From positions 481,104 to 545,103 of the forward strand of contig JAAWWF010000026.1 in assembly GCA_021404565.1 (NCBI GenBank): a stretch of 64,000 bases of DNA. Reading direction: 5' to 3'. Under the pieces are notes generated by a model that had not been told where the DNA came from, ran no database searches, and saw nothing but the letters and a program-made list of their open reading frames with translations. Positions 23,537 to 32,184 of the stretch are shown piece by piece (within the stretch, counting starts at the first letter, position 1; each line of letters begins with the position of its first letter). The stretch is from Roseivirga sp. Lineage in GTDB: Bacteria > Bacteroidota > Bacteroidia > Cytophagales > Cyclobacteriaceae. Made by a program: the position numbers and the translations under genes.

Positions 23537-24124
23537 ATGCGTCTGCTGAACCCGTGTTTCTGTCTTGCCTTGATTCTTCTCGCGTCTTGCGATAATGCCT
23601 ACGATGATGAGCGCGACTTATTGAAGGGTAGAACCCCTGAGGCTTTTATGCTTGTTTCCGGAATGGAATGGGAAGTCTCCAACATTGGTATAGTCATTAT
23701 AGATAATGATAGTGTAGGCCTAGTCAATATTGAGATCTTAAGCCCGGGTTCTGATAGCGCGGGGCAATTGGTGGCCATAGATATCAGTGACAGAGCCAAT
23801 GACAGGCAGCTTTTCAGCACTTATGATTTCTTTGAGACTACGACTCCTCTCAAAGTATCAGCACTGATAGGACCGCGATATAGCGGTAACAATTCGTGGC
23901 AGAGTAACTCAAACGAGTCTGTAGGTTTAGAAATCACCAGCCTGGAGGCTGAAGATGGTCGCACATATGCATCAGGGCGGTTTTTTGCGAATGTTTACAA
24001 CAACAGTCTTTTTCCCAGAATTCAAACAGTAGAAGGTCAGTTTTCCAATGTCTGGGTATTTGACGATCGTGAAGAGAGGTCTGGTTATTTCCTTCAATCT
24101 CAGGCCAACAGAAACAACGACTAG
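23537..24124 (+). CDS. putative lipoprotein, paralogue 3 of 3
   Basis: A 195-residue lipoprotein with lipobox LASC (C18). It is a more diverged member of the same family: LKGRTPEAFMLVSGMEWEVSNIG, GRTYASGRFFA and EGQFSNVWVFDDREERSGYF align with the other two. The WPPGDTL segment is lost (YDFFETTTPLKVSAL in its place). The downstream spacer contains LytTR-type copy C, which serves the next gene. Confidence 0.72.
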   Translation: MRLLNPCFCLALILLASCDNAYDDERDLLKGRTPEAFMLVSGMEWEVSNIGIVIIDNDSVGLVNIEILSPGSDSAGQLVAIDISDRANDRQLFSTYDFFETTTPLKVSALIGPRYSGNNSWQSNSNESVGLEITSLEAEDGRTYASGRFFANVYNNSLFPRIQTVEGQFSNVWVFDDREERSGYFLQSQANRNND

Positions 24125-24165
24125 GCCATTACCCATCATTGGTTTTCAGAGATTCGGGTACCCTC

Positions 24166-24237
24166 TACGATTCATCTCTCCAATTCTACGGTTCGGTAAG
24201 TCTTTTTTCATTTCAGCATGAGAAGCGGGCATTTTTG
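24166..24237 (+). promoter_or_regulatory. LytTR-type double site and promoter, copy C
   Basis: TACGATTCATCT (24166-24177) and TACGGTTCGGTA (24187-24198), period 21, then CATTTTTG (24230-24237) 43 bases from the second repeat. The sequence from here to the start codon, including GATTCATCAAACGAAATCAAA, closely resembles that upstream of 22192. Confidence 0.7.
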
Positions 24238-24276
24238 ATTCATCAAACGAAATCAAAGAACTCTAAATATTCTGTT

Positions 24277-24906
24277 ATGAAAAAGATCGTCATTTTAATC
24301 GCATTATTGATCTCCGGTTTTGCCATGCATGCCCAGGGGCAGGAAGCTTATATGAAAGCTATGGGCAAGGCTCTGGCCACTATGGGAGAAGATCAGCAGG
24401 CCGCTGCAGGTCAGTTTGAGAGAATTGCCGCGAAGGTAAAAGACCAGTGGCACCCACATTATTATGCCGCTTTAAGTCTTATCAACCTGTCGTTCAATGC
24501 GGCTGATCTGAAGGCAAAGGATGAATTGACCACAAAAGCACAGACGTTTATCGATACGGCCCTGGAATTGCAACCAAAAAACGCTGAGGTGATCGCCTTG
24601 CAAGGTTTTAACTATATGGCCCAGCTGGCCGCAGACCCTGGTACACGAGGACAATCGCTTTCCCCAAAGGCCATGCAACAGTTTGGCAAGGCTGTGAGTA
24701 TTGCTCCTGAAAACCCAAGAGCTCTGGCCCTGATGGCACAAATGCAGTATGGTACTGCCCAATTTTTTGGCTCCTCAACGGACAAACCCTGTGAGATGGT
24801 AAAGAAGAGCATTCCGATTTTTGAAGCTCAGGAAGAAGGTAAGAGCTTTGATCCTACCTGGGGTAAAGAGATGGCTCAGGGCCTGGTCGGTCAGTGCAAT
24901 CAGTAA
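24277..24906 (+). CDS. small secreted helical-repeat (TPR-like) protein
   Basis: A 209-residue exported protein. The ATG at 24277 opens a clear signal peptide (MKKIVILIALLISGFAMHAQG); an in-frame start at 24139 would place the promoter inside the coding region and is rejected. The mature part is alpha-helical with TPR-like spacing, for instance WHPHYYAALSLINLSF, FIDTALELQPKNAEVIALQG and FGKAVSIAPENPRALALMAQ. It probably mediates protein contacts in the periplasm. It is driven by the third copy of the shared promoter and followed by a hairpin terminator. Confidence 0.78.
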   Translation: MKKIVILIALLISGFAMHAQGQEAYMKAMGKALATMGEDQQAAAGQFERIAAKVKDQWHPHYYAALSLINLSFNAADLKAKDELTTKAQTFIDTALELQPKNAEVIALQGFNYMAQLAADPGTRGQSLSPKAMQQFGKAVSIAPENPRALALMAQMQYGTAQFFGSSTDKPCEMVKKSIPIFEAQEEGKSFDPTWGKEMAQGLVGQCNQ

Positions 24907-24928
24907 CTTCAAAGGCTTTCCCGAAATT

Positions 24929-24956
24929 CCGAAGATTCAGCATGGTTAATCTTCGG
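24929..24956 (+). terminator. terminator-like hairpin after the TPR-like gene
   Basis: CCGAAGATT (24929-24937) pairs with AATCTTCGG (24948-24956) with a 10-base loop. Only a short T-rich tail follows. Confidence 0.5.
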
Positions 24957-25021
24957 GGTTTCGTACTTCGATTCGTCAGAACTCCACTTTCAAGATAACC
25001 TTACATTAGCAAAAGAGTCAC

Positions 25022-25729
25022 ATGGAAAAACTAGAACAAATACTGATTATTTCACATGTAGTAGCAGGTATCTTAAGTCTGATCACTGGCCTGTTGGCGG
25101 TTTTCCTGGGTAAAAAAGGAGGAAAGTTGCATAGACAAGTAGGTAAAATCTTCTTTTGGTCTATGTTCTGGATTTTTGCCAGCGCCATTCTTATCGTAAG
25201 TTTTGTAAGGTTCAGTCCTTTTCTGTTAGTCATAGCAGTTTTTAGTTTTTATATGGCTTTTGCCGGAGTGAGAGTGCTTACCATTAAAAAAACGATGAAG
25301 GCGGCTCCTATCGATTGGGCAGCGGCTGTCATCACTATGGGATTTGGTATTGCCATGCTGATCATGGGCGTGAATTATCAGCTGGGTTCGGCATGGTCAT
25401 CCGTACTCGGCTATCTCTGTTTATTCTTCGGTTTTTTCACAGCACAAACTGGCTGGGTCAACTTCAAGACTTTCAAGAACCTCGAAAAAGCGGAAAAGAT
25501 GTGGTGGTGGCTGGCACATATGGGTTCTATGGTAGGCTCATTTATTGCTAGCATTACGGCTTTTCTGGTGCAAAATGGTCGCATATTTAATTTACCTAAT
25601 GAGCTTGGCTGGGTTCCGTGGATCTTACCTGCTTTGATCGGAGTCCCACTGAGTGCTTACTATGGTAATAAATACCGCAGGCAATTTGGTATGGGTAAGT
25701 ACGCGGTGGTAAAAGCAGCCAGATCATAA
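25022..25729 (+). CDS. DUF2306-like polytopic membrane protein
   Basis: A 235-residue integral membrane protein with about six hydrophobic segments (10-28, 40-58, 60-80, 95-115, 118-140, 160-180, 195-212). The start ISHVVAGILSLITGLLAVFL followed by GGKLHRQVGKIFFWSM has the H-x(n)-G-x-LHRxxG pattern of DUF2306-like proteins. The shorter protein at 27545-28015 shows the same pattern. The gene lies 21 bases ahead of the kinase gene, so the two probably share a transcript. A sensing or accessory role is possible; no function is known. Confidence 0.65.
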   Translation: MEKLEQILIISHVVAGILSLITGLLAVFLGKKGGKLHRQVGKIFFWSMFWIFASAILIVSFVRFSPFLLVIAVFSFYMAFAGVRVLTIKKTMKAAPIDWAAAVITMGFGIAMLIMGVNYQLGSAWSSVLGYLCLFFGFFTAQTGWVNFKTFKNLEKAEKMWWWLAHMGSMVGSFIASITAFLVQNGRIFNLPNELGWVPWILPALIGVPLSAYYGNKYRRQFGMGKYAVVKAARS

Positions 25730-25750
25730 AAAGCTGTATTTTTAGCTGCG

Positions 25751-26782
25751 ATGGGTTACCTCAAAAGAATTGACTGGAAGAAGGAAATCAGGAACACCTT
25801 CCTGATTGGCCTGTTGGGCGGGCCCAGCGTCTATTTTTGGTGCAATAACTGCTTTGACAGCATGGAAGTAGCGGCAGTGGCCATGACCGCCTCAGGCATG
25901 CAGTGGATACTGCTTTGGCAGGGTAATGCCCACCTTTCAGATTACCTTACTTACAGAATTCCCTGGCTCGAAAATCCGGGAAAAAGATTCATAGTTGGTG
26001 TCATTGGAGTGATTGTATATACACCCCTTGCCGTCTATAGCTTGTTTGTATTGCTCAGTTGGTTCTTTGATGTGACGATGACCAACAACATGCAGGAAAC
26101 CATGCTCATCTCTATCGGTATTACCTTCATTATCTCATTCTTTTTTAATGGGTGGAGTTTTTTGAGCAACTGGCGCAAGTCAGCCCTGGAAATGGCCGAG
26201 CTGAAGAAAGAACAAATGGCAACTAAATATGAGGCGCTGAAAAACCAGGTAAATCCACATTTTCTTTTCAATAGCCTCAACGCTCTCACCAATCTTGTTT
26301 ATGAAGATCAGGACCAGGCTGCCCATTTTATCAGGCAACTCTCCAAGGTGTATCGTTATGTGTTGGATAATCAATCAAAGGAACTTGTGCCGATAAGCAC
26401 GGAGTTGACTTTTCTGGAATCATACATCTTTCTACAGAAAATCAGATTTGATGACAAACTCACCGTGAATATTGATGTGGCCGGATATGAGAAAAGTATG
26501 TTGCCACCCATAGCACTTCAAATGTTGTTGGAAAATGCAGTAAAGCACAATACCATTGCCGAGGAGGAGCCCCTGACAATTGATATCAGCGTGGAGAACG
26601 GAGAGTATCTTGTTGTTAAGAACAACCTGCAGAAGAAGAGGATTCCATTGGAGGCTACTTCAGGCATGGGGCTCTCCAATATAAAATCACGCTATGAGTT
26701 TCTAAGTGAAACCCCTGTGGAGGTTACCGAAACTACAGACGAATTTATTGTGAAACTACCCCTCTTAGCTTTAGTATCATGA
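25751..26782 (+). CDS. LytS-type sensor histidine kinase
   Basis: Membrane kinase of 343 residues. Hydrophobic segments lie at about 15-32, 40-58, 80-104 and 116-134, with no evident periplasmic domain. The motif NQVNPHFLFNSLNALTNL places the phospho-acceptor at H170. The N-box PPIALQMLLENAVKHNTI and the G-box GMGLSNIKSRYEFL complete the ATPase. It overlaps the regulator start by four bases (ATGA). Lying close to three promoters with LytTR-type sites, it is the best local candidate for controlling them. Confidence 0.92.
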   Translation: MGYLKRIDWKKEIRNTFLIGLLGGPSVYFWCNNCFDSMEVAAVAMTASGMQWILLWQGNAHLSDYLTYRIPWLENPGKRFIVGVIGVIVYTPLAVYSLFVLLSWFFDVTMTNNMQETMLISIGITFIISFFFNGWSFLSNWRKSALEMAELKKEQMATKYEALKNQVNPHFLFNSLNALTNLVYEDQDQAAHFIRQLSKVYRYVLDNQSKELVPISTELTFLESYIFLQKIRFDDKLTVNIDVAGYEKSMLPPIALQMLLENAVKHNTIAEEEPLTIDISVENGEYLVVKNNLQKKRIPLEATSGMGLSNIKSRYEFLSETPVEVTETTDEFIVKLPLLALVS

Positions 26783-27543
26783 AGGTATTGATAGTAGAAG
26801 ATGAGGCCATGGCGGCCAGAAGACTCACCAGCGTATTAGAACAACTGGAGCCTGGTATAGAAATCCTTGCTAAGCTGGATTCAGTGAAACGTGTGGTGAA
26901 ATGGCTCAATGAAAATGAGGCGCCTGAGTTAATATTTTTTGATATCCAGCTGGCAGACGGGATCAGTTTTGAGGTGTTTGAGCAGACTGAGGTGAAATCT
27001 CCGGTAATTTTCACGACTGCCTTTGACGAATACGCCATCCAGGCCTTTAAGGTCAACAGCATTGATTACCTGCTAAAGCCCATAGATCCCAAAGAGTTGG
27101 AAAATGCACTGACTAAATTTAAGGAGCGCGCCACGCCAACACCTGAACAGCCGGCCTTTGACATGGGTATGATTCAAAAGGCAATGGAAATGATGACCCG
27201 CCAGTACAAAGAGCGCTTTGTAGTAAAGATCGGGGAGCATATTCATACCATTGCCACTGCTGATGCCGCCTACTTCTTTAGCCAGGAGAAGGCCACTTTT
27301 TTGCAGACTCATGAGAAGAACCGCTTCATCATCGATTATACCCTGGAGCAGCTGGAACAAATGGTAGATCCGGATAAATTCTTCCGTATTAACCGCAAAT
27401 ACCTGATCTCCCTGGAGGCAGTAAGGGATATTGTGACCTACTCCAATAGCCGCTTGCGTCTTATCCTTAAATATTCGGATGAAATGGATGCCATTGTAAG
27501 CCGGGATAAGGTACAGGCCTTCAAAAAATGGCTTGATCGCTGA
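26779..27543 (+). CDS. LytTR-family response regulator
   Basis: A 254-residue regulator. The receiver (1-118) has acidic E7/D8/E9, phospho-acceptor D55 in LIFFDIQLAD and K100 in DYLLKP. The LytTR domain (about 150-252) has FFSQEKATFLQTHEKNRFII and FFRINRKYLISLEAV. It is the cognate of the kinase at 25751-26782 by overlap. It is the nearest regulator able to recognise the 21-base-period repeats at 18768, 22087 and 24166; this link is inference. Confidence 0.92.
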   Translation: MKVLIVEDEAMAARRLTSVLEQLEPGIEILAKLDSVKRVVKWLNENEAPELIFFDIQLADGISFEVFEQTEVKSPVIFTTAFDEYAIQAFKVNSIDYLLKPIDPKELENALTKFKERATPTPEQPAFDMGMIQKAMEMMTRQYKERFVVKIGEHIHTIATADAAYFFSQEKATFLQTHEKNRFIIDYTLEQLEQMVDPDKFFRINRKYLISLEAVRDIVTYSNSRLRLILKYSDEMDAIVSRDKVQAFKKWLDR

Positions 27544-27544
27544 C

Positions 27545-28015
27545 ATGAACAGCCTGGTACATAATGACCTGGGCATGGTGCATTTGCTGGCTGCACTTTT
27601 GGCCACCGTAACGGGTACGGCCGTTCTGACTTTGAAGAAGGGTACTCAAAGACACAGACAGATCGGTTATGTTTATGTGTTTGCCATGGCTGTTTTAAAT
27701 ATCACCGCCCTTATGATCTATACACTTACAGGCAGCTTTGGTGTCTTTCATGTGGGCGCGATTTTGAGCGGCTTGACGGTATTTGGAGGAATGATGCCTG
27801 CCATCAAAAAGAGCAAAAACTGGCTGTACCAACATTTGGCTTTTATGTATTGGTCGGTTATCGGCTTATATGCCGCTTTTGCCTCAGAATCACTTACCCG
27901 AATTCCTGATACTCCCTTTTATGGTATGGTAGGTATTGCCAGCGGCCTCATCTTTTTAATTGGAGCAATCTGTTATGGTCGTGTCAGAAAAAACTGGATA
28001 AAGGGGCTGGCCTGA
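27545..28015 (+). CDS. DUF2306-like membrane protein
   Basis: A 156-residue membrane protein with four hydrophobic segments. The ATG at 27545, one base after the regulator stop, is preferred over a TTG four codons upstream. It shows the DUF2306 pattern: LGMVHLLAALLATVTGTAVL, KGTQRHRQIGYVYVFAM, then YQHLAFMYWSVIGLYAAF. With the larger relative at 25022 it flanks the kinase/regulator pair on both sides, giving a four-gene operon. The histidines could bind a metal or haem, but this is not shown. Confidence 0.72.
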   Translation: MNSLVHNDLGMVHLLAALLATVTGTAVLTLKKGTQRHRQIGYVYVFAMAVLNITALMIYTLTGSFGVFHVGAILSGLTVFGGMMPAIKKSKNWLYQHLAFMYWSVIGLYAAFASESLTRIPDTPFYGMVGIASGLIFLIGAICYGRVRKNWIKGLA

Positions 28016-28074
28016 TTACGAGTACTTTCCTGAATCTTTAGAAGTAATAGCACATATTAATTGACATTAGACCC

Positions 28075-28082
28075 TATTTTTG
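28075..28082 (+). promoter_or_regulatory. -7 box of the AraC-type gene
   Basis: TATTTTTG matches TAnnTTTG, 20 bases ahead of the ATG at 28103. A good -33 element is not evident. Confidence 0.35.
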
Positions 28083-28102
28083 GAACTGTCTTTTGCAGTT
28101 AA

Positions 28103-29173
28103 ATGAAATTCATAAGCATTATTCATGTGATTGTCGTGGTGCAAAGTGCCTTGTTTGCTCTGGTACTCTTTACCAAAACCAGCGAGAAACGCGGCAATCT
28201 TTACCTGGGGCTTTTGCTTACCACGGTAGCCATTAATTTTGCCTATAATTTTCTCTTCGCCAACCAGCTGGCGTCCCATACTTTGATTTCTCTTTCAGCC
28301 AGTTATGGCTTTCTCTATGGTCCCCTGGCCTATCTTTATGTGAGATCATCTTTGATAAAAGAGTATAAATTTAACAGGGCTTCGTCACTTCACTTTTTGC
28401 CTTTTGTTGCCGTGGTTGCCGGAGCTATTGTCGGGATGTCCTGGTTTCCGCAAATAGCCCTCGTCCTTTTGGGTTCCATGTCTGTTTATGTGGTCTTGGG
28501 CTTAAGACTTATCATACAATACCAAAAAGCTACCTGGCAGGCTCTTTCAGAGAATGGAACACGGGAGGTTCGCTGGATGAAGTTCTTTTTTTATGCCATG
28601 ATCATGATCATCGTGACCAATCTGGTACAGGGGCAACTCTACCCGGTCATTGATATATCAGGCAGAGCCATCAACACAGAAGTCCTTATCCATTTGAGCA
28701 TCCTGTTGCTGGTAAATATTGTCACGGTGCAGGGCCTTCGAAACCCGAGCCTGTTTATGCGCTTGAGTAAGCAGGAACTTGTCACAAAGTCTGATCATAA
28801 AAAAACCGGAGGTGCAAATTTATACAGCCAAAGCCTGCTGGATGAAATACTGGCTAAGCTGAACACTTATGTGTCAGAAGGGCAGCCTTACACCGACCCG
28901 GAACTGACCGTCAACAAGCTGGCAGATACCATCAATGTACACCCGAAAGCATTGTCGCAGGCTATCAATACCCAATTAGGAAGTAATTTCTCCGATTATA
29001 TCAACTCCCTGAGAATAGCCTATGTAAAAGAGCGGCTCGAATCCCCTGCTGATGAGAGTCAGACCATTGTAGAAGTGATGTACGATGCCGGCTTCAATTC
29101 CAGGTCTGTCTTCAACACCCTTTTTAAGAAAAAGACAGGGCTCACCCCTTCTGAGTACCGGAAACAACTCTGA
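28103..29173 (+). CDS. membrane-anchored AraC-family regulator
   Basis: A 356-residue protein with seven hydrophobic segments in residues 1-220 and a cytoplasmic AraC DNA-binding domain at the C-terminus (about 255-354). The latter has LTVNKLADTINVHPKALSQA, NFSDYINSLRIAYVKERL, IVEVMYDAGFNSRSVFNTLF and KKTGLTPSEYRK. This 7TM-AraC fusion is frequent in Bacteroidota and probably senses a membrane or extracellular signal directly. It may control the acylase gene that follows by 89 bases; this is inference from position. Confidence 0.9.
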   Translation: MKFISIIHVIVVVQSALFALVLFTKTSEKRGNLYLGLLLTTVAINFAYNFLFANQLASHTLISLSASYGFLYGPLAYLYVRSSLIKEYKFNRASSLHFLPFVAVVAGAIVGMSWFPQIALVLLGSMSVYVVLGLRLIIQYQKATWQALSENGTREVRWMKFFFYAMIMIIVTNLVQGQLYPVIDISGRAINTEVLIHLSILLLVNIVTVQGLRNPSLFMRLSKQELVTKSDHKKTGGANLYSQSLLDEILAKLNTYVSEGQPYTDPELTVNKLADTINVHPKALSQAINTQLGSNFSDYINSLRIAYVKERLESPADESQTIVEVMYDAGFNSRSVFNTLFKKKTGLTPSEYRKQL

Positions 29174-29262
29174 TTTTCGAACAAATGTGTTCTGTTTTCA
29201 GAATCAGAACATGTGATACAGGCCTTGAGGCCAATTTGTCTCATCAAAATAAAAACAATGTT

Positions 29263-31314
29263 ATGAGACAGGTCGAAAGAAGAACCATCATGATGATGGT
29301 CATTATACTGCTGTTGTCGAGCCCGGAAAGGCTGTGGTCACAGAAAAAGACAACTGAAATTAATTGGGATGAATGGGGTGTGCCACACATTATGGCACCC
29401 AACGAACGAGAGGCGTTTTACGCTTCAGGCTGGGCCCAGATGAAAATGCACGGTAATAAAATTCTTAAACTTTATGGTCAGGCACGGGGTGAAGCAGCTT
29501 CTTACTGGGGGGCTGAGTATGTAGAGTCTGATAAGCAAAAGAGGCGCCTGCATATTCCGACAAGAGCAGGTGAGTGGCTCGATAGCCAAAGTAAGAAAAT
29601 GAAGGACTGTATGGCCGCCTTTGTAAAGGGCATGAACGACTATGTCGAAGCAAACCCGGATGAGTTTTCAGATGATATGAAAAGAGTTCTCCCAGTCAGG
29701 GAAACTGATCCCATGGCCAACGTGCAGGTGGTATATCACCTGGGAGTAGCAGGTTTTGCCTTGAACCCTCAGGCACAACAATGGAAGAATGCAGGTTCTA
29801 ATGCCTGGGCGATTGCTCCGTCAAAATCTGAAAGTGGTAAGGCCATGCTGCTGATGCAGCCTCATCCGCCCTGGGTGTTTGACAGCTACCTCTTTTTTGA
29901 ATCTCACGTGGTGACGCCCGATAATAACCGATATGGTATTTCAGCCCTCGGAGCCCCGGTGATGGCTATGGGTTTCAACGAGTCGTTAGGTTGGGGACTC
30001 ACTTTTAATCAGGCAGATGCCATGGATCTGTATGACCTGGAAACCAGCGAAAAAGGCTACCTGTATGAAGGGAATTGGGAAGCCTTTGAAGAGCATACAG
30101 AAGTAATAAAGATTAAAGACGGTGATGGTTTTACCGAAGAAAGCCTGGTGGTGAAAAAATCACGGCATGGTTGGGTTGTGGAGGAGAAACCCGGAAAGGC
30201 ACTGGCTTTAAGGCTGGGCGGTCTGGATAAACCCTTTTTTGTGCAGCAGTTTTTGGATATGTCTCATAGCAAAAACCTGAAGGAGTTTGAAGCGGCTGTC
30301 TCTAAAATTCAGCTACCGCTGCAAAACATCGTATATGCCGACAAGCATGGTGAGATTTTTTACCTGTACAATGGTGAAATTCCCAGAAGAAACGATGAGA
30401 ACTATGGTAAGTGGAATCAGGTGCAGGATGGTAGCAAAGCGTCCAGTATGGTTGAAAGCTATCTTTCGTATGAGGAACTTCCAAAGTTTAAGAATCCGGC
30501 ATCGGGATTTATCAGCAATACCAACAATCCTCCATGGTCTTCTACCCATCCCCCGGTTTTGAAACCCGAACAGTTCCCTGGCTATATAGCACCAGACTTT
30601 ATGGATTTCAGAACGCAAAGGGCCTTGAGAATGATGACAGAGGAGGAAAAAATAAGCTTTGAAGAACTGAGTCAAATGCTGTTTTCTTCACACAGTGAGC
30701 TGGCTGATTTGACCCTGCCCACACTGATAGACTTTGCCAGAAAGAGCACTGATCCCGATGTACTGGCTTCAGCGGATGTGCTGGCAAACTGGGATCGTGC
30801 TTTTAATCCGGAAAGCAAGGGAGCAGTGTTATTTACCAATTGGGTGCTTTCATTTCGGGGCAGACGCTTCACATCCAGCCTGAAGCTATTTGCTGATATG
30901 GCGGTATCTGAGGAGGCAAAGCGGTACTTTATCGAAACCGTGAAGCGTGTGAAGAGCAGGTACGGTAGTTTAGACATTGCCTGGGGTGAGGTAGAGAAGC
31001 TGGCATTTGGAGGCAGCATGGCTCCTTCAAGTGTTGGCCTAAACGAAACGGGCAGCTTTCTGGCCGGGCAATATCGCCCCATGAATGATAAAGCCTATGT
31101 GCTGATTGTAGGCCCTTCATTTTCAACAGTAGTGGAGTTTGGCGAAAAAGTACAGGCCAGAGGGCTCCTGAGTTATGGCAATGCCTCTCAGGAAAAGTAT
31201 AGCAATGCCGTCAGGCAGCTAAACATGCTTTCAGAAAAGAAACTCAGAAAGATTCTGTTCTATACCGAAGATGTAAAAAGGGCCACGGTTCAAACCGAAG
31301 CTTTGAACCGATAG
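29263..31314 (+). CDS. penicillin acylase family (Ntn-hydrolase) protein
   Basis: A 684-residue exported amidohydrolase of the penicillin G/AHL acylase family. The ATG at 29263 gives a basic N-terminus and hydrophobic stretch (signal-like, about 8-27); an in-frame start 26 codons earlier adds an implausible leader. The alpha-chain starts near INWDEWGVPHIMAPNEREAF. The autocatalytic site is AGSNAWAI, with the N-terminal nucleophile S179 after self-cleavage. The beta-chain segments GFNESLGWGLTFNQADAMDLY and YNGEIPRR follow. Substrates of the family include beta-lactams, acyl-homoserine lactones and acyl peptides; this one cannot be assigned. Length is slightly below the usual 750-800 residues. 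Confidence 0.9.
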   Translation: MRQVERRTIMMMVIILLLSSPERLWSQKKTTEINWDEWGVPHIMAPNEREAFYASGWAQMKMHGNKILKLYGQARGEAASYWGAEYVESDKQKRRLHIPTRAGEWLDSQSKKMKDCMAAFVKGMNDYVEANPDEFSDDMKRVLPVRETDPMANVQVVYHLGVAGFALNPQAQQWKNAGSNAWAIAPSKSESGKAMLLMQPHPPWVFDSYLFFESHVVTPDNNRYGISALGAPVMAMGFNESLGWGLTFNQADAMDLYDLETSEKGYLYEGNWEAFEEHTEVIKIKDGDGFTEESLVVKKSRHGWVVEEKPGKALALRLGGLDKPFFVQQFLDMSHSKNLKEFEAAVSKIQLPLQNIVYADKHGEIFYLYNGEIPRRNDENYGKWNQVQDGSKASSMVESYLSYEELPKFKNPASGFISNTNNPPWSSTHPPVLKPEQFPGYIAPDFMDFRTQRALRMMTEEEKISFEELSQMLFSSHSELADLTLPTLIDFARKSTDPDVLASADVLANWDRAFNPESKGAVLFTNWVLSFRGRRFTSSLKLFADMAVSEEAKRYFIETVKRVKSRYGSLDIAWGEVEKLAFGGSMAPSSVGLNETGSFLAGQYRPMNDKAYVLIVGPSFSTVVEFGEKVQARGLLSYGNASQEKYSNAVRQLNMLSEKKLRKILFYTEDVKRATVQTEALNR

Positions 31315-31411
31315 GCATTCTATAGCTGTAAGAAACTTTTGAATAAGGCTGCCTGAGGAGTCAAAAGAGAATAGCTCAATGACTTTTCTGAAAGCCTTAT
31401 TACATTTTGAG

Positions 31412-31439
31412 AAGCCTGGAGCATCCTGCGAGGCTTTTT
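31412..31439 (+). terminator. terminator after the acylase gene
   Basis: AAGCCT (31412-31417) and AGGCTT (31431-31436) form a stem followed by TTTC. Its position argues against a start codon at 31407 for the next gene. Confidence 0.5.
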
Positions 31440-31454
31440 CACGTATCTTCAGGC

Positions 31455-32183
31455 ATGCGCAAAGGCCTGTTCTTTCTTCTGCTTCTAAGCTTCCACCTTA
31501 CAACCATCGGCCAGGAAATTTCCGGTTCATGGATCATGACCTATATTAAGGCAAAGCAACCCGTATTCACCATGATTCAGCAGGACGGTGAGCTTACCCT
31601 GGAAGATGAAACCCCTCAGGACTCTACCATCATCTATAGCCCGGGTTTGATGCTTATGAAGCCTTTTTCCAAAGACAGCGCCATCAGCTACTCCTGGGAG
31701 GATATCGAAAAATGGTCCTTTGAGCGACTGGATGGGCAGGTTTGGTTTTACGGTGTTCGGGATTCGCTGTATGGTGCCTTTGATGCAGAAGGTCGCCTGG
31801 TGCTTTCTTCTACCGTGGATGATCGACCCACCGACTATGTCTTTGAAAAACAAAAGTTTGCTAAATCAGCGTCAAAGCTTCAGGTGGAGAACACTACCTG
31901 GAATGTTTCGGCAGAGGACTCTTTCCTGAATGATCAGATCCTTAGCTTTAAAAAGGACTCTGTATTGACCAGCGAATTGAACGGAAAGGCCGAATTCGGG
32001 GAATACTATATTCATCCCATTGAAGGAAAATTTGCTATTGAGTTTGTCGTCAATACTCCCAAGGCGCACATTGGCATTATGTACATCACCAAGGTGAGCA
32101 GAAAGAAAATGGAAGGTGTCTTCTATGCCCTGGTTGAAGACGGAATCAGACCAAAAAGAACAAAGATTACCTTAAGGCGCTGA
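31455..32183 (+). CDS. hypothetical secreted protein
   Basis: A 242-residue protein beginning with a signal peptide (MRKGLFFLLLLSFHLTTIGQ). The mature region opens EISGSWIMTYIK and is rich in alternating hydrophobic and polar residues. This suggests a beta-barrel of lipocalin-like type, with about two similar halves (near 25-120 and 140-240). No family is recognised. The ATG at 31455 lies behind the terminator hairpin. It converges on the next gene with one base between their stop codons. Confidence 0.6.
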   Translation: MRKGLFFLLLLSFHLTTIGQEISGSWIMTYIKAKQPVFTMIQQDGELTLEDETPQDSTIIYSPGLMLMKPFSKDSAISYSWEDIEKWSFERLDGQVWFYGVRDSLYGAFDAEGRLVLSSTVDDRPTDYVFEKQKFAKSASKLQVENTTWNVSAEDSFLNDQILSFKKDSVLTSELNGKAEFGEYYIHPIEGKFAIEFVVNTPKAHIGIMYITKVSRKKMEGVFYALVEDGIRPKRTKITLRR

Positions 32184-32184
32184 C

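Noticed and set aside
24139..24276. Upstream extension of the TPR-like protein by 46 codons
   Set aside because: It would cover the LytTR-type repeats and the promoter box; the ATG at 24277 opens a clean signal peptide.
24954..24981. Possible fourth LytTR-type site (TTCGATTCGTCA) before the gene at 25022
   Set aside because: Only one half-site resembles the motif; the position 21 bases upstream does not match and no CAnnTTTG box lies at the right distance.
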